Positions 1 to 7,252 of a stretch of 14,089 nucleotides of DNA are shown here, piece by piece (position 1 is the stretch's first letter; each line of letters opens with the position of its first letter). This stretch comes from JANXUC01 sp043749225 (lineage in GTDB: Bacteria > Acidobacteriota > Terriglobia > Terriglobales > Acidobacteriaceae). The stretch covers positions 1 to 14,089 of the forward strand of contig JAYVEP010000074.1 of assembly GCA_043749225.1 (NCBI GenBank), given 5' to 3'. The notes under the pieces are model-generated. The model did no database searches. It had not been told where the DNA came from and saw only the letters and a program-made list of their open reading frames with translations. A program made the translations under genes and the position numbers.

Positions 1-219
1 GGCATTGCCAAGACAGCCCGCGAAGAAAAGACGCGCGCCCGCGACGAGAAACAAAAGACCGACTCGCTGCACGATGCCAAGATGGCCGCGCTGTACAGAG
101 AAGTCGTTCTAAAAGAAAAACCGCAAGCGTCGGAAGGCGGGTTCATTCCGCTGACGGCGTTGGGTGCGGCGCCTGTAGCTCCTAAGCCGCCTGTGGCTGA
201 GGAAGTTCTGGGCGATTAA
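1..219 (+). CDS. C-terminal end of an unidentified protein (5' truncated by window)
   Basis: The window opens inside a reading frame that stays open for 72 codons and ends at TAA 217-219. The visible tail begins with a highly charged stretch rich in Lys, Arg, Glu and Asp (residues 1-40 as seen), probably helical. It continues into a Pro/Ala/Val-rich stretch (PVAPKPPVAEE) and ends in LGD. No catalytic motif is visible and I do not recognise the family. A strong intrinsic terminator begins 23 bases after the stop, which supports this being a real gene end on the plus strand. Function cannot be inferred from the part present. Confidence 0.7.
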   Translation, partial: GIAKTAREEKTRARDEKQKTDSLHDAKMAALYREVVLKEKPQASEGGFIPLTALGAAPVAPKPPVAEEVLGD

Positions 220-241
220 AGTTTGGTTGGTTCTAAGAATT

Positions 242-275
242 AAAGGCCGCTCCGTTCCGGAGCGGCCTTTGTTTT
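242..275 (+). terminator. Intrinsic terminator after the first gene
   Basis: A perfect 13-bp stem (AAAGGCCGCTCCG at 242-254 paired with CGGAGCGGCCTTT at 258-270) closes a TTC loop and is followed by GTTTTG. It lies 23 bases after the stop at 219. The A-run on the 5' side mirrors the T-run, so it could also work in the other direction. Confidence 0.85.
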
Positions 276-305
276 GCTTTCCAGATAATGGAACGGTGTA
301 CTCGC

Positions 306-757
306 TGCGCTGGCAGCGCATGGGTTGTCTGGCGTTAGCCCGCCTCAGCCTTACCTGCGGGTCAGGTTGGGAACGCCCGCCATGGAACGCTGGGCGCGAG
401 CGCCCCCGGGACAATCCGAGGACAGACGCGACGTTCACCAGCAGCCCTACACGACAGAGCCGTTCGGAATGACAAACGGTGAGAAGGATGAGCGTTGGGG
501 AAGTGTCCTCAGGGGCTCAAGCCCGACGCATGTCAAAACGCTAACGCGGCGCTGATGCGCCGCTCTTTCACGTTGGATCGGGCACGTTCGGTTGAGAGTA
601 TGGATCGGACTCCCTCAGGGGCTGAAGCCCGAGTGTCGCTTGGGGCTGACGGCACGACTAAAGTCGTGCCCTTCCCGCAGAGCACACTCCCCAGCTCCGC
701 GTGAAAGAGCCGACCTTCAGGTCAGCGTCCAGAGCGCTAAGAGATGGCCTTCAGGCC
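306..757. repeat. Cluster of short palindromic hairpins, many GA-centred
   Basis: This gene-free stretch holds a run of short perfect or near-perfect hairpins. They are TGCGCT/AGCGCA (306-320), GGGCGC-GA-GCGCCC (392-405), GGGCT-CA-AGCCC (513-524), GCGGCGC-TGAT-GCGCCGC (546-563), GGGCT-GA-AGCCC (619-630), GGCACGACT-AA-AGTCGTGCC (651-670), GACCT-TC-AGGTC (712-723) and GGCCT-TC-AGGCC (746-757). The last two are GA-centred when read on the minus strand. The piece at 612-676 is the two-hairpin unit also found near 8202-8265, 11583-11648 and 11711-11778. A fragment of the TTCGGAATGACA repeat sits at 464-475. The short open frames here run through these repeats and are not believable genes. Confidence 0.8.
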
Positions 758-776
758 CTGTGGAAGGTTCTTTCAA

Positions 777-803
777 AACTAGGGGACAAGAACTAGGGGA
801 CAG
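777..803 (+). repeat. Tandem direct repeat of a 13-14 bp unit
   Basis: AACTAGGGGACAAG (777-790) is followed at once by AACTAGGGGACAG (791-803). The pair abuts the left end of the inverted-repeat element that starts at 803. Similar GGGGACA-type tandem motifs are, from memory, seen next to REP/RAYT-type elements, but no Y1 transposase gene is present here. Confidence 0.6.
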
Positions 804-961
804 GAACATGTGAAGAAATTCAATTTTCGATTTCGGCCGATTTTTCGGGTGATCCAAAATGTATCCGAATATCGTAAACGTTGTTTATAGGGCATTTAAA
901 CGATTAGTTTTTCGGACCAAAACGAGTGGACCTTCTGGAAGCTAATTTCTTCACATGTTCC
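803..961. repeat. 159-bp element bounded by perfect 18-bp inverted repeats
   Basis: GGAACATGTGAAGAAATT at 803-820 is the exact reverse complement of 944-961. The 123 bases between them are visibly more AT-rich than the surroundings and contain no convincing gene. The right end runs into a small hairpin, GTTCC-AGAC-GGAAC (957-970). The 22-nt motif at 953-974 recurs with one mismatch at 10950-10971. No clear target-site duplication is visible. It could be a MITE-like non-autonomous element or a folded transcript end. The nature is unknown, but the repeat itself is directly seen. Confidence 0.75.
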
Positions 962-1002
962 AGACGGAACGTTCACCGCTAGCCGTATGACAGGGGTGCG
1001 TC

Positions 1003-2100
1003 TTACCCCTTCCGACCCACCACGAACCCCGACCCCGCTAATATCGCGTCTTTTCCATGCACCATCACCTGCTGCGCCAGGTGAATCAGATCTTGCGCCA
1101 CCTGATCGGTTGCGTGGCGGGCCTTTTCTCCCTCCACCAGGTAATCCCCAATCAGCGGGCAGACTCCCATGGAGCACAGCGCATCGAGGTCGGCGACGAT
1201 TTGGCTGGCGCCTTCCAGCGCGTAGCGCGCCTTCACGCCGTGCGATATCGGCTTACGGTTGATGAGCGCGAAATCGAAAATCGGACGTCCGGCGTGCTCG
1301 TGCAACGCGCGAACATGGTCGGCGGCGGTCAGGCCAAGACTCTCATTTGCCTGCGTCATCAAATTGCAAACAAAGACTTTCACCGCCGGAGAAGCCACCA
1401 CGGCCTCTGGAATTCCTCGAACGAGCAAATTTGGAACAAGACTTGTAAAGAGCGATCCCGGCCCCACGGTAATCAGATCGGCGTGAGCGATCGCGGCAAG
1501 CGTCTGCGGCAAAGGTTCCACGTCCGCCGGAACCAGCATCAGCTTAACAATGCGCCCGCTGCTAGCCGTAATGTTGGTTTCGCCGCGCACATGCGTCCCG
1601 TCCTGCATGCTTGCTTCGAGTTCGATGTGCGAAGTCGTCGCAGGGTAAATATGTCCGCGAGTAGCAAGGATTTCCGACGATTGCCGCACCGCATCGGTAA
1701 AGTCGCCAGCGACCGAGGTCAGCGCAGCCAGGAAGAGGTTCCCAAAGCTGTGGCCCTCAAGCCCGGAACCTTTTTGGAAGCGATGCTGAAACAGCCGGGA
1801 GAGCAGCGCTTCGTCCTCGGAGAGAGCGACGATGCAGCTGCGTATGTCGCCCGGAGGCGGCATGTTGAGCTCTTTGCGGAGCCGTCCGCTGGAGCCGCCG
1901 TCATCACTTACGGTAACTACAGCGGAAAGGTCAGCTATACATTCCAGGCCGTTGCGGACAGCGGATTTCCCCGGTGCTGGCGTGAAGTGCTTCAGCCCGC
2001 GCAGCAGGGTGGATAGGCCGGTGCCTCCGCCCATTGCGACCACTCGAAGCGGCCGCAACTCCGCCGAAGGCACCCGATTCGCTGGCATGCGGCCTGACAT
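1003..2100 (-). CDS. yvcK: YvcK/CofD-like family protein (gluconeogenesis factor)
   Basis: The 365-residue product has the full signature set of the YvcK/CofD-like family. These are a nucleotide-binding GGGTGLSTLLRGLK loop at 24-37, TVSDDGGSSGRLR at 63-75, PPPGDIRSC at 81-89, GHSFGNLFL at 116-124 and GPGSLFTSLVPNLLV at 213-227. In Bacillus, YvcK binds UDP-sugars and is needed for growth on gluconeogenic carbon sources and for normal cell-wall enzyme placement. The related CofD makes the coenzyme F420 precursor, but no F420 genes are nearby, so the YvcK role is preferred. It starts only 9 bases after the stop of the TPR gene, so the two are probably co-transcribed and coupled. A weak AAGG lies 7 bases before the ATG. 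A 6-bp hairpin (992-1010) overlaps the stop codon, and no classic terminator is evident. Confidence 0.93.
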   Translation of the reverse strand: MSGRMPANRVPSAELRPLRVVAMGGGTGLSTLLRGLKHFTPAPGKSAVRNGLECIADLSAVVTVSDDGGSSGRLRKELNMPPPGDIRSCIVALSEDEALLSRLFQHRFQKGSGLEGHSFGNLFLAALTSVAGDFTDAVRQSSEILATRGHIYPATTSHIELEASMQDGTHVRGETNITASSGRIVKLMLVPADVEPLPQTLAAIAHADLITVGPGSLFTSLVPNLLVRGIPEAVVASPAVKVFVCNLMTQANESLGLTAADHVRALHEHAGRPIFDFALINRKPISHGVKARYALEGASQIVADLDALCSMGVCPLIGDYLVEGEKARHATDQVAQDLIHLAQQVMVHGKDAILAGSGFVVGRKG

Positions 2101-2109
2101 GAAACGACC

Positions 2110-2715
2110 TTACTGGCCTTCTTCGACGCCGGTTTCGTGACCAGCCAGAACGGCTTCCGCACCCGGATCCGGATATAGCAGTTCGGTAAAGCGCGGATCT
2201 TCCGCCAGATTCTGGAAGTCGGAGTCGTTGCGCGCCTGAAAACGCAGCTGCGGGTTGGCAGCAATCGCCTCATGCAGACGGCGCAGCGCATCTTCGAGGT
2301 GCCCGGTCAGACAATCCAGGGTGGCCAGACCGTACATCACGTGATCCTTGTTCGCCGACGTCTTCTGCAGTTTGTCCAGATGCTCGCGCGACGAAACGTA
2401 GTCGCCTTGATTCATCAGCGAGATTGCGTAATCGTAATGTTCGTCCGAGGTTTTGAAGTCCAGCGCGCGTTTGGCTGCCTGAGCATCACAGGCGCTGATG
2501 TGGACGCGGGCGCGGTCGCCAAGCTCGCGAATGTTGGCCTCAATTACCTTGTGGAACGAGACTTTGGCGCGGTCGTATTTGCGCTCCTGCATGGCCTTGA
2601 TTCCGGTCTCGTACATTTGCACAGCCTGTGCATATTTAGGGTCGATCGCCACAACCGTTTTGGGAATTGAAGTTGTGGAGGGCTTAGTTGCTTTGGATGT
2701 TGATTTTGTAACCAT
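2110..2715 (-). CDS. TPR-repeat protein upstream of yvcK
   Basis: The 201-residue product starts with a Lys/Thr/Ser-rich tail (1-22) and has no signal peptide, so it is probably cytoplasmic. The body is helical with tetratricopeptide-like units near 28-61 (Tyr-Ala-Gln-Ala start, Ala at the packing position), 92-118 (YDYAISLMNQGDYVSSREHL) and 126-155 (YGLATLDCLTGHLEDALRRL). The end carries the NDSDFQNLAEDPRFTELL pattern common after TPRs in soluble scaffold proteins. TPRs normally mediate protein-protein contacts and the partner is unknown. The 9-base gap to the YvcK-like gene suggests a shared transcript and possibly a shared function, which is inference. No clear ribosome-binding site precedes the ATG. 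Confidence 0.85.
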   Translation of the reverse strand: MVTKSTSKATKPSTTSIPKTVVAIDPKYAQAVQMYETGIKAMQERKYDRAKVSFHKVIEANIRELGDRARVHISACDAQAAKRALDFKTSDEHYDYAISLMNQGDYVSSREHLDKLQKTSANKDHVMYGLATLDCLTGHLEDALRRLHEAIAANPQLRFQARNDSDFQNLAEDPRFTELLYPDPGAEAVLAGHETGVEEGQ

Positions 2716-2866
2716 AGGTTTTTCAGTGACTTACGTGACTATAATGAAGGTACAGCCTTTGCTTCTTTGCTCCGTCCCGAAATGACTTTTAACCCAGCGA
2801 TAAATCGTGCCGGATATCCGGCTGTGGAAAACCTTCCAAACGGTTTGTCTGATTTCGGCCCCGGAC

Positions 2867-3322
2867 TTAGTTCAATGCCGCCGCATCTTCCGGAGTAATT
2901 TTCTTCCACTCTCCGGCAATAACGCCCTTGCGAATCTGCGCCACAGTCTGGCCTTTTTTCTTCTGCCCATAGACGTAATAGAGTTCTTTCAGGCAAATGT
3001 CGCATTGGGCGCCGTGCTTGCCTTCAAAACAGCTGTGCAAACTATTGTGGCCCATACGATCGCAATAGCAGAAACACGGCATCTGATGAATGGTACCGGA
3101 AATTTTTGACGCCAGGTCATAGGCGTGCGTCTGGAACGGGGATTGAGCGTCGTCTCCCCAAAGCTGGTCTTTGGGCAAAATTGCGGGCAGCTTCACGCCT
3201 TTGGCCGGAGCCGTCTTGTTGTAGGCCGGAATGTCAGCCGCTGGCGTCTTACCAGGGTGCTGCGCCGACAAGGTCATAGTTACTACGAACAGGAAGATCA
3301 AAGTTAGGATTCGTTTCAACAT
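2867..3322 (-). CDS. Secreted PCYCGC-motif family protein
   Basis: The 151-residue product has an N-terminal signal peptide (Lys-Arg, then a hydrophobic core to about 18, likely cut after SA20 before Gln21). The core signature MPCFCYCDRMGHNSLHSCF at 81-99 matches the PCYCGC family (a domain of unknown function with a Cys-x-Cys-x-Cys cluster, then GH-S and CF). The family then shows a CDIC pair, here Cys107 and Cys110. The six cysteines and His91 could bind a metal or form disulfides outside the cytoplasm, but the role is not established. The middle Gly of the usual motif is Tyr here. GGAAGG lies 5 bases before the ATG. The gap to the next minus-strand gene is 151 bases, so it may or may not share its transcript. 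Confidence 0.85.
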   Translation of the reverse strand: MLKRILTLIFLFVVTMTLSAQHPGKTPAADIPAYNKTAPAKGVKLPAILPKDQLWGDDAQSPFQTHAYDLASKISGTIHQMPCFCYCDRMGHNSLHSCFEGKHGAQCDICLKELYYVYGQKKKGQTVAQIRKGVIAGEWKKITPEDAAALN

Positions 3323-3557
3323 GCTTACCTTCCGGATGGGACTTCGTCTGTCGCTTAGAGATTATTCTACCGCGAATTGCGGAACGGGGTGAGCGGGGCG
3401 GTATTCCGAGAGTACACGGGGGTAAACCGTTGCGTGGCACGGCCCTGGACCGTAGAATTGTCAAAGACTGAAGTTGAGCCTCCTAAGTGTTGAGCATCTT
3501 ATTGCAGACCGATTGGGCGAAGACTTGGCATTGCAAAGTGTGAGGCGGTAACGACGT

Positions 3558-4163
3558 ATGACTGAAGAGAAGATTGTTCGCCCCGAACAGCCAGCCCCAG
3601 AACAGCTGACGTCACCCCAAGCAGCGCCAGCACAGCCACCTCGCCTAGCCGCGGCGGGAGTCTTAGGCGCGTGGCTCGGCAATCTCGCCATTTCTCTGCT
3701 GATCGCCGCCTTCTTTATTGTGTTCCTCTACCAGCCGGTCAAGGTCGAAGGCACTAGCATGATGCCTGGCCTGGAGGATCAGGAACGCATCTTTGTAAAT
3801 AAGTTTGTCTATCGACTGGAACCGATCTCGCGCGGCGATGTCATAGTCTTCCGCTATCCCCACGATCCTTCGAAGAGTTTTATCAAGCGCGTGATCGGCG
3901 TGGCTGGCGACAAGATTCGCATTGAAGAAGGCGTGGTCTACGTGAACGGCATATCTATAAGGGAGGAGTATGTGCCTCCGCAATATTCCGATTGGCGCTC
4001 ACAGCCGGAGATCACAGTCCCGGAAGGTTCGTATTTCATGATGGGCGACCATCGCAATATGTCGAATGACAGCCGCGATTTCGGACCAGTCGCGCAGAGC
4101 TATGTCGTTGGGAAAGCTGTTTTTGGATATTGGCCCATGGAGAAGGTTGGAAAAGTGCAATGA
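3558..4163 (+). CDS. lepB: Signal peptidase I
   Basis: This is a 201-residue type I signal peptidase, the membrane serine protease that removes signal peptides from exported proteins. A Pro/Gln-rich cytoplasmic tail (about 1-35) precedes one membrane span (about 38-58). The S26 family boxes follow: EGTSMMPGL with nucleophile Ser67, RGDVIVFRYP (92-101), KSFIKRVIGVAGD with general base Lys110, and GDHRNMSNDSRDFG (163-176). The length and single span are typical of the short LepB form of Gram-negative and acidobacterial genomes. A GAGG lies about 12 bases before the ATG, which is a loose spacing. The stop TGA (4161-4163) overlaps an ATG at 4160, so translation may continue into the next frame. 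Several neighbours encode secreted proteins that would be its substrates. Confidence 0.95.
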   Translation: MTEEKIVRPEQPAPEQLTSPQAAPAQPPRLAAAGVLGAWLGNLAISLLIAAFFIVFLYQPVKVEGTSMMPGLEDQERIFVNKFVYRLEPISRGDVIVFRYPHDPSKSFIKRVIGVAGDKIRIEEGVVYVNGISIREEYVPPQYSDWRSQPEITVPEGSYFMMGDHRNMSNDSRDFGPVAQSYVVGKAVFGYWPMEKVGKVQ

Positions 4164-4243
4164 AGTTTAGATCGTTCCTGTCAACGTCATTCGTGCCGAC
4201 GTCGTTCCTATCGATGTCATTGGCGATGTCTCTCATTTGTTGA
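4160..4243 (+). other. 27-codon signal-peptide-like leader frame overlapping lepB and the next gene
   Basis: An ATG at 4160-4162 overlaps the lepB stop (ATGA) and opens a 27-codon frame ending at TGA 4241-4243. That TGA in turn overlaps the ATG at 4243 (TGATG). The peptide starts MKFRSFLS and is hydrophobic, like a signal peptide. It lacks a cleavage site, while the next frame begins just before an SFAQ site. A single missing T in the TTTGTTG run (4236-4242) would fuse the two into one secreted protein. The underlying DNA is a loose GTC-rich repeat, which is prone to slippage. It is either a real frameshift, a sequencing error, or a coupled leader peptide. Confidence 0.5.
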
Positions 4244-4671
4244 TGTCGTCGTCGTCCACCCAGCCTTCCTTCGCGCAACCACAGGGCGGGGAAGCAGCGC
4301 TGCTCCAAGCGGATCGCGACTTCAACAAAGCGACGCAGGAAAAACGTCTCGATGGCTGGATGCAGTTCATGGCCGACGATGTAGTTTTGCTGCGCACTAA
4401 ACCGGTTGTCGGCAAAGAAGCCGCAAGCGCTGAGTTGAAAGAAGAGTGGGATGATCCGGCGCACTCCCTGATCTGGGAGCCGAAGCACGCCGAGCTTTTC
4501 AAGAACGGTAGGTTTAGAGACACCTCCGGACGCTGGATTTACCAGGGCAAAAACGAGAAGGGCGAAAGCCTTCAACTTGAAGGCGACTACCTGACCGTAT
4601 GGAAGCTGCAAGCTGACGGCAGTCGGAAAGTAGTCTACGACGGCGGGTCAGCCGATCCGGCGAAGAAGTAA
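4243..4671 (+). CDS. DUF4440/SnoaL-like (NTF2-fold) protein, signal peptide in another frame
   Basis: The frame reads about 142 residues from ATG 4243 (TTG codons at 4237 and 4240 are possible alternatives). After SFAQ (a good signal-peptidase site at residues 9-12) comes the pattern of small NTF2-fold proteins. EAALLQADRDFNKATQEKR is the first helix, GWMQFMADDVVLLR is the strand with the family's typical Asp pair, and a Gly-Lys-Glu-Ala segment follows. The C-terminal half has strands including GRWIYQGKNEKGE and DYLTVWKLQADGSRKVVYDGG. Members are often secreted or cytoplasmic proteins of unknown substrate, and some are enzymes such as ketosteroid isomerases. The hydrophobic part of the signal peptide lies in the overlapping frame upstream, so as read the protein would start in the cleavage region and might stay inside the cell. 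Confidence 0.75.
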   Translation: MSSSSTQPSFAQPQGGEAALLQADRDFNKATQEKRLDGWMQFMADDVVLLRTKPVVGKEAASAELKEEWDDPAHSLIWEPKHAELFKNGRFRDTSGRWIYQGKNEKGESLQLEGDYLTVWKLQADGSRKVVYDGGSADPAKK

Positions 4672-4704
4672 TGCTTTTCTTCTACATTCGAAACTATCCG
4701 ATAT

Positions 4705-4879
4705 TGCCATTCCGAGCCACAGCGAGGAATCCCTTCCCTCATTGTATCGGCGATTCCGTTGAGCGGCATTCTCACCGCGCAGCCGGAACTGCAATGTTGC
4801 ACGCACCCCAGTGAGAGTGCTTTTTTTCAGCCGATTGCACTGGAGGTGCAGGGATTCCTCGCTGTGGCTCGGAATGACA
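4705..4879. repeat. 175-bp element with 30-bp inverted ends (GGAATGACA family)
   Basis: 4705-4734 is the reverse complement of 4850-4879 with one mismatch in 30. The arms are variants of the window-wide repeat that reads GATTCCTCGC ... CGGAATGACA. About 115 bases separate them, with no gene. The whole could fold into one long hairpin behind the DUF4440-like gene and end its transcript, or mark a mobile non-autonomous repeat pair. Confidence 0.75.
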
Positions 4880-4955
4880 ATTGATTTTGAGAATCAAGAG
4901 TCAGGCCTAACAGAACCCATTCAAGGAAGCAGTGCAAAGACTTCTAGCACAGTGC

Positions 4956-4992
4956 CCCAGGTTCGCGTCCGTTCTTTCGACGATAACCTGGG
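4956..4992. repeat. CCCAGGTT...AACCTGGG hairpin repeat, copy 1
   Basis: An 8-bp perfect terminal palindrome (CCCAGGTT with AACCTGGG) encloses 21 bases. Copies occur at 10999-11033 and, inverted, at 11078-11114. This copy and the inverted one differ at a single base over the 37-nt unit. A second small hairpin, AGGCGG/CCGCCT (4993-5011), follows directly and sits just past the stop of the aldo/keto reductase gene on the minus strand. Confidence 0.75.
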
Positions 4993-5015
4993 AGGCGGAA
5001 GCTCGCCGCCTGCCT

Positions 5016-6011
5016 TTAGCGCCCAGTCATTTTTTCCAGCGCTTCAGGATACCGCGCCCCCTCCACAGTGATCTTCGAGGCGGCGGTATCGATCTCACGG
5101 AGATCGTCGAATGTAAGTTCGAGCGCAACGGCCCTGATGTTTTCATCCAGCCGGTGCAGCTTCGTAGTTCCTGGAATTGGAACAATCCACGGTTTCTGTG
5201 CAAGCAGCCAGGCAAGAGCCATCTGGGCAGGTGTTGCATTTTTCCGTTGTGCAATTTCACCAAGCAGATCCACCAATGCCTGATTCGCTTTCATTGCTTT
5301 TGGCGTAAAGCGAGGAAGTTTGTTGCGGAAGTCCGTCCTGTCGAACGTAGTGTTCTCGTTCATCTTTCCCGTGAGGAAACCCTTCCCCAGAGGACTGTAG
5401 GGAACGAATCCGATTCCGAGTTCCTCGAGCGTTGGCAACACTTCCGCTTCCGGGCCGCGCGTCCACAGTGAGTATTCGCTCTGGACCGCAGTCACGGGCT
5501 GGACTGCGTGCGCGCGACGAATCGTCTTCGCTCCCGCTTCCGAAAGCCCAAAGTGCTTCACCTTGCCTTGCTGAATCAGATCCTTTACAGCTCCCGCCAC
5601 ATCTTCGATCGGGATATCAGGGTCAACCCTGTGCTGGTAAAAGAGATCGATGGCATCAATCTTGAGCCGCCTCAGCGAGGCTTCGGCGACCTGCTTGATG
5701 CGCTCCGGCTGGCTGTTCAAGCCTTGCCAACCAGGACTTCCGTCCCCATTCAGATTGAAGCCGAACTTGGTGGCAATCACTACCTTATCGCGCAGAGGTG
5801 ATAGCGCCTCACCCACCAGTTCCTCGTTCGTATAGGGTCCGTAGACTTCCGCCGTATCGAAGAATGTAACTCCCCGTTCGACGGATGTTCGCAGCAGAGA
5901 GATCATCTCTTGCTTGTTTGGAAATGGAGCGTAAGAAAAACTCATTCCCATGCAGCCGAGCCCGAGAGCTGAAACTGCCAAGTTGCTCTTTCCCAGTTTG
6001 CGCGTTTGCAT
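5016..6011 (-). CDS. Aldo/keto reductase
   Basis: This 331-residue NAD(P)H-dependent oxidoreductase has the (beta/alpha)8-barrel fold. The catalytic tetrad is intact: Asp52 and Tyr57 in FFDTAEVYGP, Lys82 in VIATKFGF, and His127 in DLFYQHRVD. The N-terminal GLGCMGMSFSY motif, the NPSEY-equivalent QSEYSLWTRGPE, PYSPLGKGFLTG and the cofactor-binding IPGTTKLHRLDENI segment place it in the YajO/YakC/AKR13-like branch. The usual substrates are aldehydes, but the true one cannot be told from sequence. A strong GAGGAGGG (complement of 6016-6023) sits 4 bases before the ATG, which fixes the start. It appears to be a single-gene transcript, flanked by repeats downstream and 314 gene-free bases upstream. 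Length is normal for the family. Confidence 0.95.
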   Translation of the reverse strand: MQTRKLGKSNLAVSALGLGCMGMSFSYAPFPNKQEMISLLRTSVERGVTFFDTAEVYGPYTNEELVGEALSPLRDKVVIATKFGFNLNGDGSPGWQGLNSQPERIKQVAEASLRRLKIDAIDLFYQHRVDPDIPIEDVAGAVKDLIQQGKVKHFGLSEAGAKTIRRAHAVQPVTAVQSEYSLWTRGPEAEVLPTLEELGIGFVPYSPLGKGFLTGKMNENTTFDRTDFRNKLPRFTPKAMKANQALVDLLGEIAQRKNATPAQMALAWLLAQKPWIVPIPGTTKLHRLDENIRAVALELTFDDLREIDTAASKITVEGARYPEALEKMTGR

Positions 6012-6232
6012 CTGTCCCTCCTCGACTGCGGGTTTCGGTCACCTTCACCGCAAGCCCAATCATAGCTTTCGGAAGCCTGAGCCGCTTGCCAGTTCCTATG
6101 AAGTTCTTGCCAAATTCTCCCACGCGGCTAGATACCCCGGCAAGAAACTGGGTCAGTCATCCGCACCGTTGATGCTAGGATTCCGTCCCGCTAAAAAGAG
6201 CCGGGGGGTGCCTTCTGTGACCGCAAAACGAC

Positions 6233-6277
6233 TCGGCGCCCCATCCTCGCAGAATATGCGAAAGAGTGAGGCGCCGA
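6233..6277 (-). terminator. Possible terminator after the 269-residue protein gene
   Basis: TCGGCGCC (6233-6240) pairs perfectly with GGCGCCGA (6270-6277). An inner TCGC/GCGA stem closes AGAATAT. Read on the minus strand it lies about 50 bases after the stop at 6326 and is followed by GTCGTTTTGC, a modest T-run. The rest of 6012-6325 shows nothing else supportable. Confidence 0.45.
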
Positions 6278-6325
6278 TTTGCTACCTATCCAGGATGGTC
6301 AAAGGCCGCAGTGCACCCGCGGTTC

Positions 6326-7135
6326 CTATTTCGACGCCGGTCCGATCGCCTCAATCACCTTGTAGACTTCGATGTCGTGGCGGACTCGGACTCGATCCAG
6401 TCGATCCAGGAAGCTCGTCACATCAGTGGTGGCGTGAACTTTGCTCCATGAGTCGAACGGCACGCCGTGCAGCATGGAATTCCAGTCTGAGAATGTGTCC
6501 ACGGTTTGAGCGTTGTAGGGCAGGTTGTCGCCCTCCGGCATCATGAGCGAATGTGTACTCCAGGTGCCCTTGCCTCCGGCTTTGTTCCAGGCCTCCACCA
6601 AAGGCTTCCAATAGGTGGATTCCAGATTTCTCCAAGCTTCCATGTCGGCGGGCTTCACGCTGTAGTGGTTCAGGCGAACGAAATTGCCTTTTTGCGGAGT
6701 GCCTCCAATGCGATCGATGCCCGACCAGATTCCGAGATCGACCAACTGCGTGAGCGCATCGCGTTTGGCGAAGAGTTCCTTCACCGTCATGCTGAGCTTG
6801 GCCCTTTTCAGCGCCGCTTCGGTTTGCTCGATGGAAGAACTTTCCGGAGGCAATCCGGCGTAGCCATAGACAACGCGGTAATCGCATTTCGCCGAGCTGC
6901 CGACCGGCATAACTCCTCGGGCGACCAGAAACCAGGTAGCCTCACCGTTATCGATGCGGGCCTGATTCAACGGAATGGCAACCTCCTTGGCGTAGGCCTC
7001 AAACTCTAAATTCTTGCCCTGCGGGACTTTGACGCAGTAATCGCGGACGGAAGGTGGTTCCTTCTGTTGTTGGGCAAAGCTGGCCGTAGCAAACAGTGCG
7101 GTCAGCACGAGCAAACGGCTGTGCAGAGTAAACAT
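6326..7135 (-). CDS. Secreted protein of unknown function with two similar halves
   Basis: The 269-residue product starts with a clear signal peptide (hydrophobic 7-19, likely cut after ASFA21 before a Gln run). I do not recognise a named family. Two segments look alike: 35-76 (Val-Lys, FEAYAKEVAIPLNQA, then TWFLVARGVMP) and 158-200 (Val-Lys, MEAWRNLESTYWKPLVEA, then GTWSTHSLMMPEG). Each has the strand-helix-strand layout of dimeric alpha-beta barrel (NIPSNAP/ABM-like) units, so an internal duplication with a pseudo-dimeric barrel is a reasonable guess. Two cysteines (34 and 84) could pair after export. AAGGAG lies 10 bases before the ATG. A possible terminator lies at 6233-6277. Confidence 0.8.
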   Translation of the reverse strand: MFTLHSRLLVLTALFATASFAQQQKEPPSVRDYCVKVPQGKNLEFEAYAKEVAIPLNQARIDNGEATWFLVARGVMPVGSSAKCDYRVVYGYAGLPPESSSIEQTEAALKRAKLSMTVKELFAKRDALTQLVDLGIWSGIDRIGGTPQKGNFVRLNHYSVKPADMEAWRNLESTYWKPLVEAWNKAGGKGTWSTHSLMMPEGDNLPYNAQTVDTFSDWNSMLHGVPFDSWSKVHATTDVTSFLDRLDRVRVRHDIEVYKVIEAIGPASK

Positions 7136-7252
7136 GGTTGAGGGGCTCCTTCAGCGCGTGGCCGATCCAGTTCTTCTTTCTGCGACCAGTTGCTGCGGGC
7201 GCAACACTACCGCAGCTTGGGGACGATTGCAAATAGGATGCCGTTTCATTAA

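Noticed and set aside
495..704. Plus-strand frame reading PSGAEARVSLG
   Set aside because: A near-identical peptide is read at 11571-11918 because both run through the same hairpin repeat. These are translated repeats, not genes.
1057..2016. 319-codon open frame on the plus strand
   Set aside because: It is antisense to the YvcK-like gene, whose motifs are unmistakable; the product is of unnatural composition and matches nothing.
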